Origin: Oceanibacterium hippocampi
GTDB taxonomy: Bacteria; Pseudomonadota; Alphaproteobacteria; Sneathiellales; Sneathiellaceae
Direction of reading: 5' to 3'
Length of the DNA stretch: 64,000 nt
Assembly: GCF_900172325.1 (NCBI RefSeq)
Contig: NZ_FWFR01000003.1
Span: 186,001-250,000 of the forward strand
In this document: positions 53,392 to 63,336 of the stretch, in pieces
Numbering within the stretch: the first letter of the stretch is position 1
Layout of the letters: every line of letters starts with the position of its first letter
Translations under genes and position numbers: made by a program
The notes under the pieces: model-generated
What the model saw: only the letters and a program-made list of their open reading frames with translations
Database searches by the model: none
What the model was told of the DNA's origin: nothing

Positions 53392-54240
53392 TCAGACGAC
53401 CGGGAAGATCGCGTTGATCTGCCCGGTACCGGAACTGGCGAAATAATCGGTGACTACCTCGACCGGGCGGTCGTAGGCATCCCAGCCGAGCAGGCCGAGC
53501 AGCATCGCCGTGTCGTGCATGCCGCCCTCGCCCTCGCAGAGGTCGGCATATTCCGGCAGCATCGCGCAGAAGGTCCTGAAGTCGCCCTGTTTCCAGAGAT
53601 CGACGACACGGAGATCGACCTGGCGATAGAATTCCCGGCTGATGTCGTGGATGCCGGCCTCCGCGTCCCGGTTGTCCTGGAAACGATGGGAAAGCGAGCC
53701 CGAGGCGAGCACCATGACGGTGCTGTCGCTTTTCTCGATCGCCTCGCGCACCGCCTCGCCGAAGGTCCGGCTATCCGCGAGCTCATGCCAGGCGCACCAG
53801 GCGGCGACCGAGACCACCCTGAAGGTCTTGTCCGTGTTCATGTAGCGCATCGGAACGAGCGAGCCATATTCCAGCGTCAGGCTCTCGATCTCGTGGGCGC
53901 GGGTCCGGACGCCCTGCGCATTGGCCGCTTCGGCGATCAGCCGGCCCAGTACCGGGTTGCCGTCATAGGCATACTGCATGTCCTTGATGAAATGCGGCAG
54001 CTCGTTGCTGGTATAGACGCCCTCGAAACGTCCGCTGCAATTGATGTGGTAGCCGCTGTTGACCAGCCAGTGGACGTCGAACACCACGACGGTATCGACG
54101 CCGAGCGCCCGGGCCCGTTCGGCAATGATGTGATGGCCCCGGATCGCCGCCTCCCGGCAGCCCTGATGCGGCCCCGGTAGCTCCGACAGATACATCGACG
54201 GCACGTGGGTGATCTTCGCCGCGAGCGCCAGTTTTCCCAT
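53392..54240 (-). CDS. hpaD: 3,4-dihydroxyphenylacetate 2,3-dioxygenase HpaD
   Basis: A 282-residue class III (LigB-type) extradiol dioxygenase. It opens homoprotocatechuate between C2 and C3. It closely resembles E. coli HpcB/HpaD over its whole length: LALAAKITHVPSMYLSELPG at the start, VFDVHWLVNSGYHINC near 53, FEGVYTSNELPHFI, ASGSLSHRFQDNRDAE near 180, MHDTAMLLGLLGWDAYD and SSGTGQINAIFPVV at the end. Histidines of the Fe(II) site and catalytic His are retained. ATG 54240 has GGGAGAGGAAGC upstream. A longer open frame before it is out of frame with hpaG. Confidence 0.96.
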   Translation of the reverse strand: MGKLALAAKITHVPSMYLSELPGPHQGCREAAIRGHHIIAERARALGVDTVVVFDVHWLVNSGYHINCSGRFEGVYTSNELPHFIKDMQYAYDGNPVLGRLIAEAANAQGVRTRAHEIESLTLEYGSLVPMRYMNTDKTFRVVSVAAWCAWHELADSRTFGEAVREAIEKSDSTVMVLASGSLSHRFQDNRDAEAGIHDISREFYRQVDLRVVDLWKQGDFRTFCAMLPEYADLCEGEGGMHDTAMLLGLLGWDAYDRPVEVVTDYFASSGTGQINAIFPVV

Positions 54241-54263
54241 GCTTCCTCTCCCCTGCTCCCGGC

Positions 54264-55013
54264 TCAGCGGCCGTCGTCGGCGATGATGGTGTTCTCCAGC
54301 CGGCCGATGCCCTCGATCTCGGTGACGACGACATCGCCGGGCGCGGTATCGACGACCCCGTCCGGTGTCCCCGTCAGGATCACGTCGCCCGGCATCAGCG
54401 TCATGAAGCCGGAGAGATACGCGACCAGATGCGGCACATCGAAAATCATGTCGCGCGTCGATCCCTCCTGGGTCACCTTGCCGTTGACCATGGAACGGAG
54501 CGCAAGGTCCATCGGGTCCGGGACATCCGCCGCATCGACCAGCCAGGGACCGATCGGTGTGCCGCCATCGCGGTTCTTCACGCGCAGGTTCGGGCGGTAG
54601 TAATTCTCGAGATAGTCGCGCAGCGCATAGTCGTTTGCGACCGTATAGCCCGCCACGTAGGCATAGGCGTCGGCGCGCGCGACGTTGCGGGCCGGCCGCC
54701 CGATCACCACGCCGAGTTCGCATTCGTAATGCATGTAGGTCACGTCGGCCGGGCGGCGGGTATGGGCGCGATGCCCGACCAGGGCGTTCGGCCCTTTCAG
54801 GAAGACCAGCGGCTCTTCCGGCGCCTTGAAGGCCAGTTCCCTTGCATGGTCGGCATAGTTCAGGCCGAGCGCCACGATCGTGCGCGGCGTGACCGGTGGC
54901 AGCCAGACCACCTCGTCCTCCTGCACCAGCCGGCCATCCTCAAGCCGGAGCGCACCTTCCTCCTCGACCGCGCGATGAACGGCGCCGTCAAACGCGACAC
55001 GGGCCCGCTTCAT
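54264..55013 (-). CDS. hpaG2: HpaG second-domain protein (decarboxylase/isomerase, HpaG2)
   Basis: A 249-residue fumarylacetoacetate-hydrolase-fold protein equal to one half of the bifunctional HpaG. Motifs: ALGLNYADHARELAF near 50, YMHYECELGVVIGRPARNV with metal-binding Glu-x-Glu near 92, NDYALRDYLENYYRPNLRVK and MTLMPGDVILTGTPDGV. With HpaG1 it decarboxylates 5-oxopent-3-ene-1,2,5-tricarboxylate and isomerises the product to 2-oxohept-3-enedioate. ATG 55013 overlaps the hpaG1 stop (ATGA), so the halves are co-translated. Confidence 0.93.
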   Translation of the reverse strand: MKRARVAFDGAVHRAVEEEGALRLEDGRLVQEDEVVWLPPVTPRTIVALGLNYADHARELAFKAPEEPLVFLKGPNALVGHRAHTRRPADVTYMHYECELGVVIGRPARNVARADAYAYVAGYTVANDYALRDYLENYYRPNLRVKNRDGGTPIGPWLVDAADVPDPMDLALRSMVNGKVTQEGSTRDMIFDVPHLVAYLSGFMTLMPGDVILTGTPDGVVDTAPGDVVVTEIEGIGRLENTIIADDGR

Positions 55014-55801
55014 GGCCGCTCTCCTTCCGGCTCGCGCGCCGGGACAAGCCTGTTCTCCGTCCAGCCCACGCCGTCGATCTCGACCCGGACGGTCTGGCCG
55101 GCGCGCGCCTCCGGCGCGTTGTCGGGCAGCCCGACCAGCAGGACGTCGCCGGCGCTCAGGGTCATGAAGGCGGTCACCTCGGCAAGCAGGCAGGCGAGCG
55201 GACGCACCAGGTTGGCGGTCGTGTTCCGTGCGCGCAATTCGCCGTCGACATGGATGCGGATCTCCAGATCGCCGGGATCGCCGACATCCGCACGCGCCGC
55301 GACCCAGGGGCCGATCGGGCAGAAGCCGTCCTGGCAACGCTGGCGGATCGAGGGACGATGCAGGCTCGCATGGGGAATGGTGACGTCATTGACGACGACA
55401 TAGCCGGCGACATGGTCCAGCGCGTCGGCTTCGCGGACGCGGCGCGCGTCCCGGCCGATCACGACGCCGAGCGTGCCGCCCATCTCGAGCGCCTCGACTC
55501 CCTCGGGCACCGGGATCGTGTCGCCGCAGCGCCGCCAGGTGTTCCAGGGCTTGAGGTAGAGAACCGGCGCCTTCGGCGGTTCCTTGTAGGGCGGCTGGCG
55601 CATCGCCTCGCCGAGCGCGGCCAGGGTGCCCCGGAAATTCAGCAGCGTCCCGTAGACCGTGCCGTCGACCGGGATGCCGGCATCAAGCTGCTCGACTGTC
55701 CGATTGCGGCCGGCGAAATCGACGGTGCCGGCGGCACGGTCCAGTGCCGCCTCGACCAGTTGCGGCGTGCCGTCCGGCCGGAGCCATATCCTGCTGTACA
55801 C
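55010..55801 (-). CDS. hpaG1: HpaG first-domain protein (decarboxylase/isomerase, HpaG1)
   Basis: A 263-residue FAH-fold protein matching the N-terminal half of fused HpaG. Motifs: GTVYGTLLNFRGTLAALGEA, VLYLKPWNTWRRCGDTIPVP near 80, LEMGGTLGVVIGRDARRV with metal-binding Glu near 106 and MTLSAGDVLLVGLPDNAP. The start is GTG 55801, supported by GGGGAGG six bases upstream; no better ATG exists. In E. coli the two halves are one 429-residue protein; here they are separate, overlapping genes, a common arrangement outside enterobacteria. Confidence 0.92.
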   Translation of the reverse strand: MYSRIWLRPDGTPQLVEAALDRAAGTVDFAGRNRTVEQLDAGIPVDGTVYGTLLNFRGTLAALGEAMRQPPYKEPPKAPVLYLKPWNTWRRCGDTIPVPEGVEALEMGGTLGVVIGRDARRVREADALDHVAGYVVVNDVTIPHASLHRPSIRQRCQDGFCPIGPWVAARADVGDPGDLEIRIHVDGELRARNTTANLVRPLACLLAEVTAFMTLSAGDVLLVGLPDNAPEARAGQTVRVEIDGVGWTENRLVPAREPEGERP

Positions 55802-55818
55802 CTTTGCCTCCCCGCCGC

Positions 55819-57339
<1,521 letters not shown>

Positions 57340-57375
57340 GGCGGCTCTTCCTCATTCGACGGTGGCGTATTTATT

Positions 57376-57385
57376 TAACATGTTA
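57376..57385. promoter_or_regulatory. HpaR operator-like palindrome between hpaE and hpaR
   Basis: TAACATGTTA (57376-57385) is a perfect 10-base palindrome in an AT-rich patch (57369-57391) 37 bases before the hpaE start and 124 bases before hpaR. MarR-type repressors bind such sites, and HpaR is known to repress the hpa meta operon, so this is the probable operator. Confidence 0.65.
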
Positions 57386-57508
57386 TCTAATTGGCGTGAC
57401 GCCACCCTGTCAAGGGGCTCTCGCCCGGTTGTTCCGGCCTGCGAACCCCGCCACAATGACCGAGGAAGCCGTACCCCGGCTTCCAGCATCGCCTTATGGA
57501 GATACCCT

Positions 57509-58057
57509 TTGGATCGCGGAAAACCGAAATCGAGCCGGGCCGGAAACCAGTCCCGACCGTCCGCGCCGGCGGACGACAGCGCCGCGGACCGCACGATCCG
57601 CGAATTCTCCCGCTCGTTGCCCATGGCCTTGCTGCGGGCCCGCGAGGCGGTGATGGGGCGGTTCCGCCCGATGCTGCGCGACCATGATCTGACCGAGCAG
57701 CAATGGCGCGTCCTCCGGGCACTGACAACGGCGCCGGAAATGCGCGCCGGCCAGCTCGCCTCGGTCAGCTTTATCAGCATGCCGAGCCTTTCGCGCATCC
57801 TGCGCATCCTCGACGATCGCGGCCTCATCCTGCGGCGCAACGAGGCGACAGACCTCCGGGCTTCACTGATCTCGCTGGCCGACGACGGGGCTGCGCTGAT
57901 CGCCCGGATCGCGCCGTTGTCCGAGGCGCATTACGGCGAGATCACCGACGCCTACGGACCCGAGGCACTGGAGACGCTCTATCGGATGCTCGAGGATCTG
58001 ACCGAGCGGCTGGAAGTACGCCCGGCGGAGCGCGACGACCCTGGCGCCACCACCTGA
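57509..58057 (+). CDS. hpaR: MarR-family repressor of homoprotocatechuate genes HpaR
   Basis: A MarR-type regulator of about 182 residues. From residue about 45 it aligns well with E. coli HpaR: MALLRAREAVMGRFRPMLRDHD, LTEQQWRVLRALT, SLSRILRILDDRGLILRRN (winged helix) and the regulator wing ATDLRASLISLADDG. The best start is TTG 57509, with GGAG seven bases upstream; it leaves a 45-residue basic, disordered lead (GKPKSSRAGNQSR) not seen in E. coli HpaR. A start nearer MALLRAR is possible but lacks a clear ribosome site. It is divergent from hpaE. Confidence 0.83.
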   Translation: MDRGKPKSSRAGNQSRPSAPADDSAADRTIREFSRSLPMALLRAREAVMGRFRPMLRDHDLTEQQWRVLRALTTAPEMRAGQLASVSFISMPSLSRILRILDDRGLILRRNEATDLRASLISLADDGAALIARIAPLSEAHYGEITDAYGPEALETLYRMLEDLTERLEVRPAERDDPGATT

Positions 58058-58082
58058 GGCGGAACCCGAGATGCGCCCGGAA

Positions 58083-58973
58083 TCAGGGCCGGGCGTACAT
58101 GTGGCTGACCTCGTCGAGGAAGACCCGGACCTTCGACGGCATGAGCTGGCGGCTCGGGAACAGGGCGAAGACCATCAGCGGCGCGCAGGTAAAGCTCGGC
58201 AGGACCTGCACAAGCTTCCCCGCCTTGACCGCCGCCTCGCAATAGGTCGCGGTGATCTTGGTCACGCCGAGCCCCGACATCGCCGCCTGCAGCCGCACAT
58301 CGGCGTTTGAGCTGCGAAGCCGCGGCACCGGCAGGGTCACGGTCTCGCGCCCGCCGTCGCGGCCCAGGAAGACCCATTCCGCATCCTTCGACGACGCGAT
58401 GACCGGCATCCGGGCGAGATCGCCCGGCTGTACCGGGCGACCGATGGCATCGATCAGGTCAGGCGAGGCATAGAGCGCCTGGTCCAGCGAGAGAACCCGC
58501 CGGGCGATGATGCTGGAGGACGGCAGATCGCCGTCGAGCATCGAGAAGACAAGGTCGTAATTCTCGTCGAACAGGCCGATCTGCGCGTAACGCATGTCGA
58601 TCTGGATGTTCAGCTGCGGATGCTGATGCATGATGTGGCAGGCGATGCCCGCTAGGTGGTGGGCGCTGTATTCGTATGGCGCGGCGATGCGCAGCGTCCC
58701 GCTGACCAGCTTGCTGTAGGACATGGTCTCGTCGCGCGCGTCGCGCAGCCGGTCGAACAGCGGATCGATGCTGCTGTAGAGGAAGCGGCCCGCCTCGGTC
58801 AGGCGGACCGCCCGTGTGCTGCGTTCGAGCAGACGGACGTTCAGGGTTTCCTCGAGCCGCGAAATCGCCGCGCTCAGGCTCGATTTCGAGACCCCCGCGA
58901 CCTTGGCCGCCTTGGTGAAACCGCTCTGTTCGGCGACGTGGCAGAAGGCCTCGAAATCGTCCCACTTCGTCAT
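58083..58973 (-). CDS. LysR-family regulator of the Rieske oxygenase operon
   Basis: A 296-residue LysR regulator. The helix-turn-helix is FCHVAEQSGFTKAAKVAGVS then KSSLSAAISRLEETLNVRLL; the effector domain includes LRIAAPYEYSAHHLAGIACH, typical of the CrgA/DhcR-like subgroup. Start ATG 58973. It is divergent from the Rieske oxygenase gene with a 166-base gap holding a T-N11-A box, so it should control that operon and itself. It converges with hpaR. Confidence 0.92.
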   Translation of the reverse strand: MTKWDDFEAFCHVAEQSGFTKAAKVAGVSKSSLSAAISRLEETLNVRLLERSTRAVRLTEAGRFLYSSIDPLFDRLRDARDETMSYSKLVSGTLRIAAPYEYSAHHLAGIACHIMHQHPQLNIQIDMRYAQIGLFDENYDLVFSMLDGDLPSSSIIARRVLSLDQALYASPDLIDAIGRPVQPGDLARMPVIASSKDAEWVFLGRDGGRETVTLPVPRLRSSNADVRLQAAMSGLGVTKITATYCEAAVKAGKLVQVLPSFTCAPLMVFALFPSRQLMPSKVRVFLDEVSHMYARP

Positions 58974-59003
58974 GACCCCAACTCCCGTCCGGAATCAATT
59001 GTC

Positions 59004-59018
59004 CTGTTTCCTGAACAG
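59004..59018. promoter_or_regulatory. LysR-type operator (T-N11-A box)
   Basis: CTGTT (59004-59008) and AACAG (59014-59018) are exact inverted repeats, and TGTTTCCTGAACA within them fits the T-N11-A form of LysR binding sites. It lies 31 bases before the LysR start and 121 before the Rieske oxygenase start, as expected for an autoregulating LysR protein. Confidence 0.6.
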
Positions 59019-59139
59019 TGAAACCACGAAAAGACGATTTTACGCAAGGTTCCACGTCAGCATACTCGGGAAAATACGAACAACGGTCGACGGATCGCCG
59101 CTGGCGATGGCCGCGGCCCGAGATCATAGGGAGAGGCTC

Positions 59140-60258
59140 ATGACCCGAACCAGCATGCAATTTCCGATGAACGGCGAGTTCGTCACCAACTGCTGGTATG
59201 TCGCCGCCTGGGATCACGAACTGATCGACGGCAGAAAACTGGCACGAACGATCCTCGAGAAACCGGTCCTGATCTACAAGGGCGCGAGCGGCCAGTATGT
59301 CGCCCTCGACGACCGCTGCTGCCACCGCGCCGCGCCGCTCTCGATGGGCCGGATCGAGGGCGACGACGTCCGCTGCATGTATCACGGCATGAAGTTCGAT
59401 CCCTCGGGGAAATGCATCCAGATCCCGGGCCAGGACCGCATCCCGCCGAAGCTCGGCGTGCGCAGCTATCCGGTGGTCGAGCGCAATCACCTGGTCTGGA
59501 TCTGGATGGGCGATCCGGCGCTTGCCGACCCTGACCTGATCGTCGACTACGAACCGCTCGGCGATCCGAACTGGCGCGGCATCCCCTGCTACATGCATTA
59601 CGACGCGAACTGGGTGCTGATCGTCGACAACCTCAGCGATTTCGCGCACCTGGCCTTCGTCCATACCAATACCCTCGGCGGTTCCGAGGAATATGCCTAC
59701 ACCACCAAGCCGGTCGCGATCGAGCGGCTGGAGGACGGCTTCCGGGTCGAGCGCTGGCACATGAACGCCGACGCCCCGCCGTTCCACAAGAAGGTCATTG
59801 CCGACAAGACCGCCAAGGTCGACCGCCGCAACATCGGGCGCATGGTCACGCCGGGGATCTTCTTCCTTGAAACGATGTTCACGCCCGCCGGCTCCGGCGC
59901 CGAGACCGGCAAGATCGTCAATGCGCGGCAGTATCGGAACTGCCAGTACATGACGCCGGAAACCCGCCGCTCGACGCACTTTTTCTGGAACTACCTGCAC
60001 GACTTCGATCTCGACAACCCGAACATCGCCCTGTCGCTTCGCGACAGCCTGATCGAGGGCTTCAACGAGGACAAGGCGATCATCGAGGCGCAGCAGGTCA
60101 TCCTCGAGGCGGATCCGGAATTCAACCTGCTCGCCATCGGCGCCGATGCGGCGCTGTCGCACTTCCGCTGGCTGCTCAACAAGATGAAGGACGCGGAACG
60201 TGCCGGCGGCACGGCCCCCGTCCAGCCCACCCGCAGCGGCGAGCGCGTCCCGGCGTGA
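59140..60258 (+). CDS. Rieske non-heme iron oxygenase (VanA/O-demethylase-like)
   Basis: A 372-residue Rieske oxygenase alpha subunit of the vanillate-demethylase type. Rieske cluster ligands are in DDRCCHRAAPLSMGRIEGDD near 58 and VRCMYHGMKFD near 77. Mononuclear iron ligands lie in VDNLSDFAHLAFVHTNTLGG near 163-180, with a later Asp near the C-terminus. The VanA_C region follows. ATG 59140 has GGGAGAG upstream. Its stop overlaps the reductase start (GTGA), giving a two-component monooxygenase. It could demethylate or hydroxylate an aromatic acid; with the hpa operon beside it, homovanillate is a plausible but unproved substrate. Confidence 0.93.
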   Translation: MTRTSMQFPMNGEFVTNCWYVAAWDHELIDGRKLARTILEKPVLIYKGASGQYVALDDRCCHRAAPLSMGRIEGDDVRCMYHGMKFDPSGKCIQIPGQDRIPPKLGVRSYPVVERNHLVWIWMGDPALADPDLIVDYEPLGDPNWRGIPCYMHYDANWVLIVDNLSDFAHLAFVHTNTLGGSEEYAYTTKPVAIERLEDGFRVERWHMNADAPPFHKKVIADKTAKVDRRNIGRMVTPGIFFLETMFTPAGSGAETGKIVNARQYRNCQYMTPETRRSTHFFWNYLHDFDLDNPNIALSLRDSLIEGFNEDKAIIEAQQVILEADPEFNLLAIGADAALSHFRWLLNKMKDAERAGGTAPVQPTRSGERVPA

Positions 60259-61265
60259 ACGCGTCACTCCCGAGAACGACCGAAGCCGGACTCCAGCAGA
60301 TTATGAACGAACAGCAACAGCGACTGCGGGTGTCGGACATCCGCGCGGAGGCGCGCGACGTCCTGCTTGTCGAACTCCGATCCCCGGACGGCGGCGCCCT
60401 GCCGCCGTTCGAACCGGGGGCGCATCTCGAGATCGTCCTGCCGAACGGCCTCATCCGGCATTACTCGCTGGCCAATGACAGTCGCGAGCGTGACCGCTAC
60501 CTGATCGGCGTCGGCCGCGCGGAGAACAGCCGCGGCGGATCGGACCATGTCCATCGCGAAATCCGCTGTGGCCAGGACCTCACGGTGACTGGGCCACGCA
60601 ACAACTTCCCGCTCGCGCCCCACGGCGGCCGCTACGTCTTCGTTGCCGGCGGCATCGGCATCACGCCGATCATGGCGATGATCCGCTGGTGCGCCGCCAA
60701 CGGGCGCGACTGGCACCTGCATTACGCGAGCCGGAGCCGGCAGCGCGCGGCCTTCTACGAGGAACTCCGGGTCCTCGGCGGCGACCGGGTCAGCTTTCAT
60801 TTCGATGACGAGACCGGTCACGTGCTGGACGCGAAGGCGGCGCTGGCCACGCCGGAAGCGGACGAGACGGTCTATTGCTGCGGTCCGCAACCGCTGATGC
60901 AGGCGGTCGAGGCGGCAACCGTCGACCGCCCGGAAGGCAGTGTCCGGTTCGAGTATTTCACGGCGCCGGCGAGCGACCCGGCAGCCAGCGGCGAGGCCAC
61001 GGGGTTCAGCGTCCATCTGCAGAAGAGCGGCCGGACCCTTACCGTGCCGGCGGACAAGAGCATTCTCGAAGTTCTCGAGGAAAACGGTTTCTCGATCCCC
61101 TTCTCCTGCCGGGAGGGGCTGTGCCGGACCTGCGAGACGAAGGTCTGCGCCGGCGATATCGAGCACCGCGACTATGTGCTGTCGGACGAGGAACAGCAGG
61201 CCGGCGATACCATGATGCTCTGCGTATCACGGGCCAAATCGGACAGCCTCGTACTGGATCTCTGA
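60255..61265 (+). CDS. Rieske oxygenase reductase (FMN/2Fe-2S, VanB-like)
   Basis: A 336-residue ferredoxin-NADP reductase-type protein, PDR family. Order: flavin-binding barrel (EPGAHLEIVLPNGLIRHYSL near 52-72), NAD-binding domain (FVAGGIGITPIMAMIRW near 130; CCGPQPLMQAVEAA near 209) and a C-terminal plant-type 2Fe-2S domain with cysteines in FSCREGLCRTCETKVCAG (about 283-300) and MMLCVSRA near 322. It supplies electrons to the Rieske oxygenase. The start is GTG 60255, overlapping the upstream stop; ATG 60303 would omit 16 residues that show no conserved sequence. Confidence 0.94.
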   Translation: MNASLPRTTEAGLQQIMNEQQQRLRVSDIRAEARDVLLVELRSPDGGALPPFEPGAHLEIVLPNGLIRHYSLANDSRERDRYLIGVGRAENSRGGSDHVHREIRCGQDLTVTGPRNNFPLAPHGGRYVFVAGGIGITPIMAMIRWCAANGRDWHLHYASRSRQRAAFYEELRVLGGDRVSFHFDDETGHVLDAKAALATPEADETVYCCGPQPLMQAVEAATVDRPEGSVRFEYFTAPASDPAASGEATGFSVHLQKSGRTLTVPADKSILEVLEENGFSIPFSCREGLCRTCETKVCAGDIEHRDYVLSDEEQQAGDTMMLCVSRAKSDSLVLDL

Positions 61266-61267
61266 CG

Positions 61268-61297
61268 CGGCGGCGCCATCCGCACGATGCGCCGCCG
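61268..61297 (+). other. Hairpin between reductase and aldolase genes
   Basis: CGGCGGCGC (61268-61276) and GCGCCGCCG (61289-61297) are exact inverted repeats with a 12-base loop, starting two bases after the reductase stop. No T tract follows, so partial termination or mRNA 3'-end protection is more likely than a full stop before the aldolase gene. Confidence 0.65.
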
Positions 61298-61327
61298 GGG
61301 ATGCGAAGGATTGGAAAGACCGTACCG

Positions 61328-62113
61328 ATGACGACCGACATTCTTGCGGATCTGGCAGCGGAACGCCCGGACGACTACACGGCGGAAGAATGGAAGCTGC
61401 GCGTCGAACTCGCGGCCTGTTACCGGGTCTTCGACATCCTCGGCTGGACCGAGCTTCTGTTCAATCACATCACGCTCCGCGTTCCGGGCGAGACGCCGGC
61501 CTACCTGATCAACCCGTTCGGGCTGAACTACAACGAGGTCACGGCGCGCAACCTGATCCGGATCGGCCTCGACGGCACGCCGCTCGAGAAGACCGAACAT
61601 CACGTCAACCGTGCCGGCTTCGTCATCCACAGCGCCATCCATGCGGCCCGCGCGGACGCCCACTGTATCGCCCATACCCACACCACCGACGGCATGGCGG
61701 TCGCCTGCAAGGAAGAGGGCCTGCGATACGACGATTTCTACGGCGCGGAATTGTGGGGCGACGTTGCCTATCACGACTTCGAGGGCATCACCGTGCATGA
61801 GGATGAGGGCCCGCGGCTGGTCCGCAGCCTTTCCGACAAGCACATCATGATCCTGCGCAACCACGGCATGCTGGTCGTGGGCGGCGACGTCTTCTCGACC
61901 TTCCGCTGGGCCTGGACCCTGGAACGCGCCTGCAATGTCCAGTGCGCGGCCGGCGCCCTGCCCGGCCCCGATCGCAGTTTATCTGACGAGATACGGGCGG
62001 CCTGTGCCCGCGACGCCCGCGCCTTCGAACCGAAAGGGCTCCTGGAACGCATGCTGTTCCTCGGCGTCCTGCGCCGGGCGGCGTTCGATCCGGGCGAACT
62101 GCTCAAGACCTGA
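61328..62113 (+). CDS. Class II aldolase/adducin-family protein
   Basis: A 261-residue metal-dependent aldolase-fold protein. Zinc ligands are in AHCIAHTHTTDGMAVAC near 112-128 and LRNHGMLVVGG near 178; the Asn of LINPFGLNYNEVTARNLI near 60 is conserved in the family. Subfamilies include fuculose- and rhamnulose-phosphate aldolases and many uncharacterised proteins in aromatic-degradation operons, some acting as decarboxylases. It sits between Rieske reductase and TRAP importer, so its substrate should relate to theirs. The exact reaction is unknown. Confidence 0.85.
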   Translation: MTTDILADLAAERPDDYTAEEWKLRVELAACYRVFDILGWTELLFNHITLRVPGETPAYLINPFGLNYNEVTARNLIRIGLDGTPLEKTEHHVNRAGFVIHSAIHAARADAHCIAHTHTTDGMAVACKEEGLRYDDFYGAELWGDVAYHDFEGITVHEDEGPRLVRSLSDKHIMILRNHGMLVVGGDVFSTFRWAWTLERACNVQCAAGALPGPDRSLSDEIRAACARDARAFEPKGLLERMLFLGVLRRAAFDPGELLKT

Positions 62114-62204
62114 CCGACGCGACACGGCGATTGGCGACTGGCGCCCCGCAACGAACCAAATACGGAATCGATAAACCGATAAGACAACCCCAAGGGAGGG
62201 ATCT

Positions 62205-63230
62205 ATGGCGATGAAAAAGTATCTGCTGCCCGTTCTGTCGGCGATCGGCCTGCTCGGGCTGAGCGGCGCCGCCTCGGCCGAGACGGTTCTGACGGTATCC
62301 CGCTGGGTACCCGCCGGGCACCTGATGTCGCACGCGATGCTGGACTGGTGCGGCAAGGTCAAGGACGCGACGAGCGGCCGCGTGTCCTGCGAGATGCTGC
62401 CCAAGGGCGTGGCACCGCCGGCCCAGACCTTCGACGCGGTGCGCGACGGCCTGGCCGACATGTCGTTCGGCGTGCATGGCTACACACCCGGCCGCTACAC
62501 CCTGACCGGGCTCGCGGAGCTGCCGTTCCTGGGCGAGACGGCGACCGCGACCAGCGTCGCCTACCAGCGCATCTACGAGAAACATCTCGCGAAGTTCGAC
62601 GAGCATCGCGGCCTCAAGGTCATCACCGTCTTCACCCATGGCCCGGGGGTGATCTTCAACACCCAGAAGCCGATCGCCACGGTCGCCGACATGCAGGGCC
62701 TGAAATTCCGCACCGGCGGCGGGACCATCAACCGGATCTCCAACGCGCTAGGCGCGAACGTCACCCTGAAGCCGGCGACGGAATCCTACGAACTGCTGTC
62801 GAGCGGCGTGATGGACGGAGTGTTCTTCCCGAACGAGTCGGTGCGGACGTTCAAATTGGAGAAACTCATCAAATACGCGACGACCTTCCCCGGCGGCCTC
62901 TACAACACCAGCTTCGCCTTCGTGATGAATGCCGACACATGGAAGGGCATTCCCGAACAGGACCAGAAGATTATCGACGGCCTGTCCGGTGAAGCGGCGG
63001 CCCGCCTGTTCGGCGGATACTGGGACAAGGGCGACAGCGAAAGCGCCGAGCTGCAGCACGAAGTCGGGATCGAACTCACCCGCGCCGACGAGGCCTTCGT
63101 CGCCGAGGTCAAGGACCTGACGAAGGACATCGAGACCGACTGGATCGAGCGGGCCGGCAAGGCCGGCCTCGAGAACCCGGCCGCCGTGCTGGCGGAGTTC
63201 CGCGCCGATATCGCGAAACTGTCGGACTGA
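62205..63230 (+). CDS. dctP: TRAP transporter DctP-type binding protein
   Basis: A 341-residue periplasmic binding protein with signal peptide (YLLPVLSAIGLLGLSGAASA) and the mature start ETVLTVSRWVPAGHLMS. The conserved binding motif TVADMQGLKFRTGGGTI (about 160-176) carries the arginine that holds a substrate carboxylate. ATG 62205 has a GGGAGGG box upstream. It begins the DctPQM importer, which should bring in an aromatic or related organic acid used by the upstream oxygenase operon; ligand not deducible. Confidence 0.94.
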   Translation: MAMKKYLLPVLSAIGLLGLSGAASAETVLTVSRWVPAGHLMSHAMLDWCGKVKDATSGRVSCEMLPKGVAPPAQTFDAVRDGLADMSFGVHGYTPGRYTLTGLAELPFLGETATATSVAYQRIYEKHLAKFDEHRGLKVITVFTHGPGVIFNTQKPIATVADMQGLKFRTGGGTINRISNALGANVTLKPATESYELLSSGVMDGVFFPNESVRTFKLEKLIKYATTFPGGLYNTSFAFVMNADTWKGIPEQDQKIIDGLSGEAAARLFGGYWDKGDSESAELQHEVGIELTRADEAFVAEVKDLTKDIETDWIERAGKAGLENPAAVLAEFRADIAKLSD

Positions 63231-63235
63231 ACGGC

Positions 63236-63265
63236 GCAGGCGCCGCCCCCACCGGCGACGCCTGC
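63236..63265 (+). other. Hairpin between dctP and dctQ
   Basis: GCAGGCG (63236-63242) and CGCCTGC (63259-63265) are exact inverted repeats; inner CCG/CGG bases can extend the stem with a bulge. It starts five bases after the dctP stop. Such structures between binding-protein and permease genes commonly favour higher levels of the binding protein. Confidence 0.65.
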
Positions 63266-63336
63266 CCTTCCACGCAACGTGATCCCGTCGCACGGGGGTC
63301 TCCGGACCTTCGTGCGACAGCTTTCCGGGAAACGCC

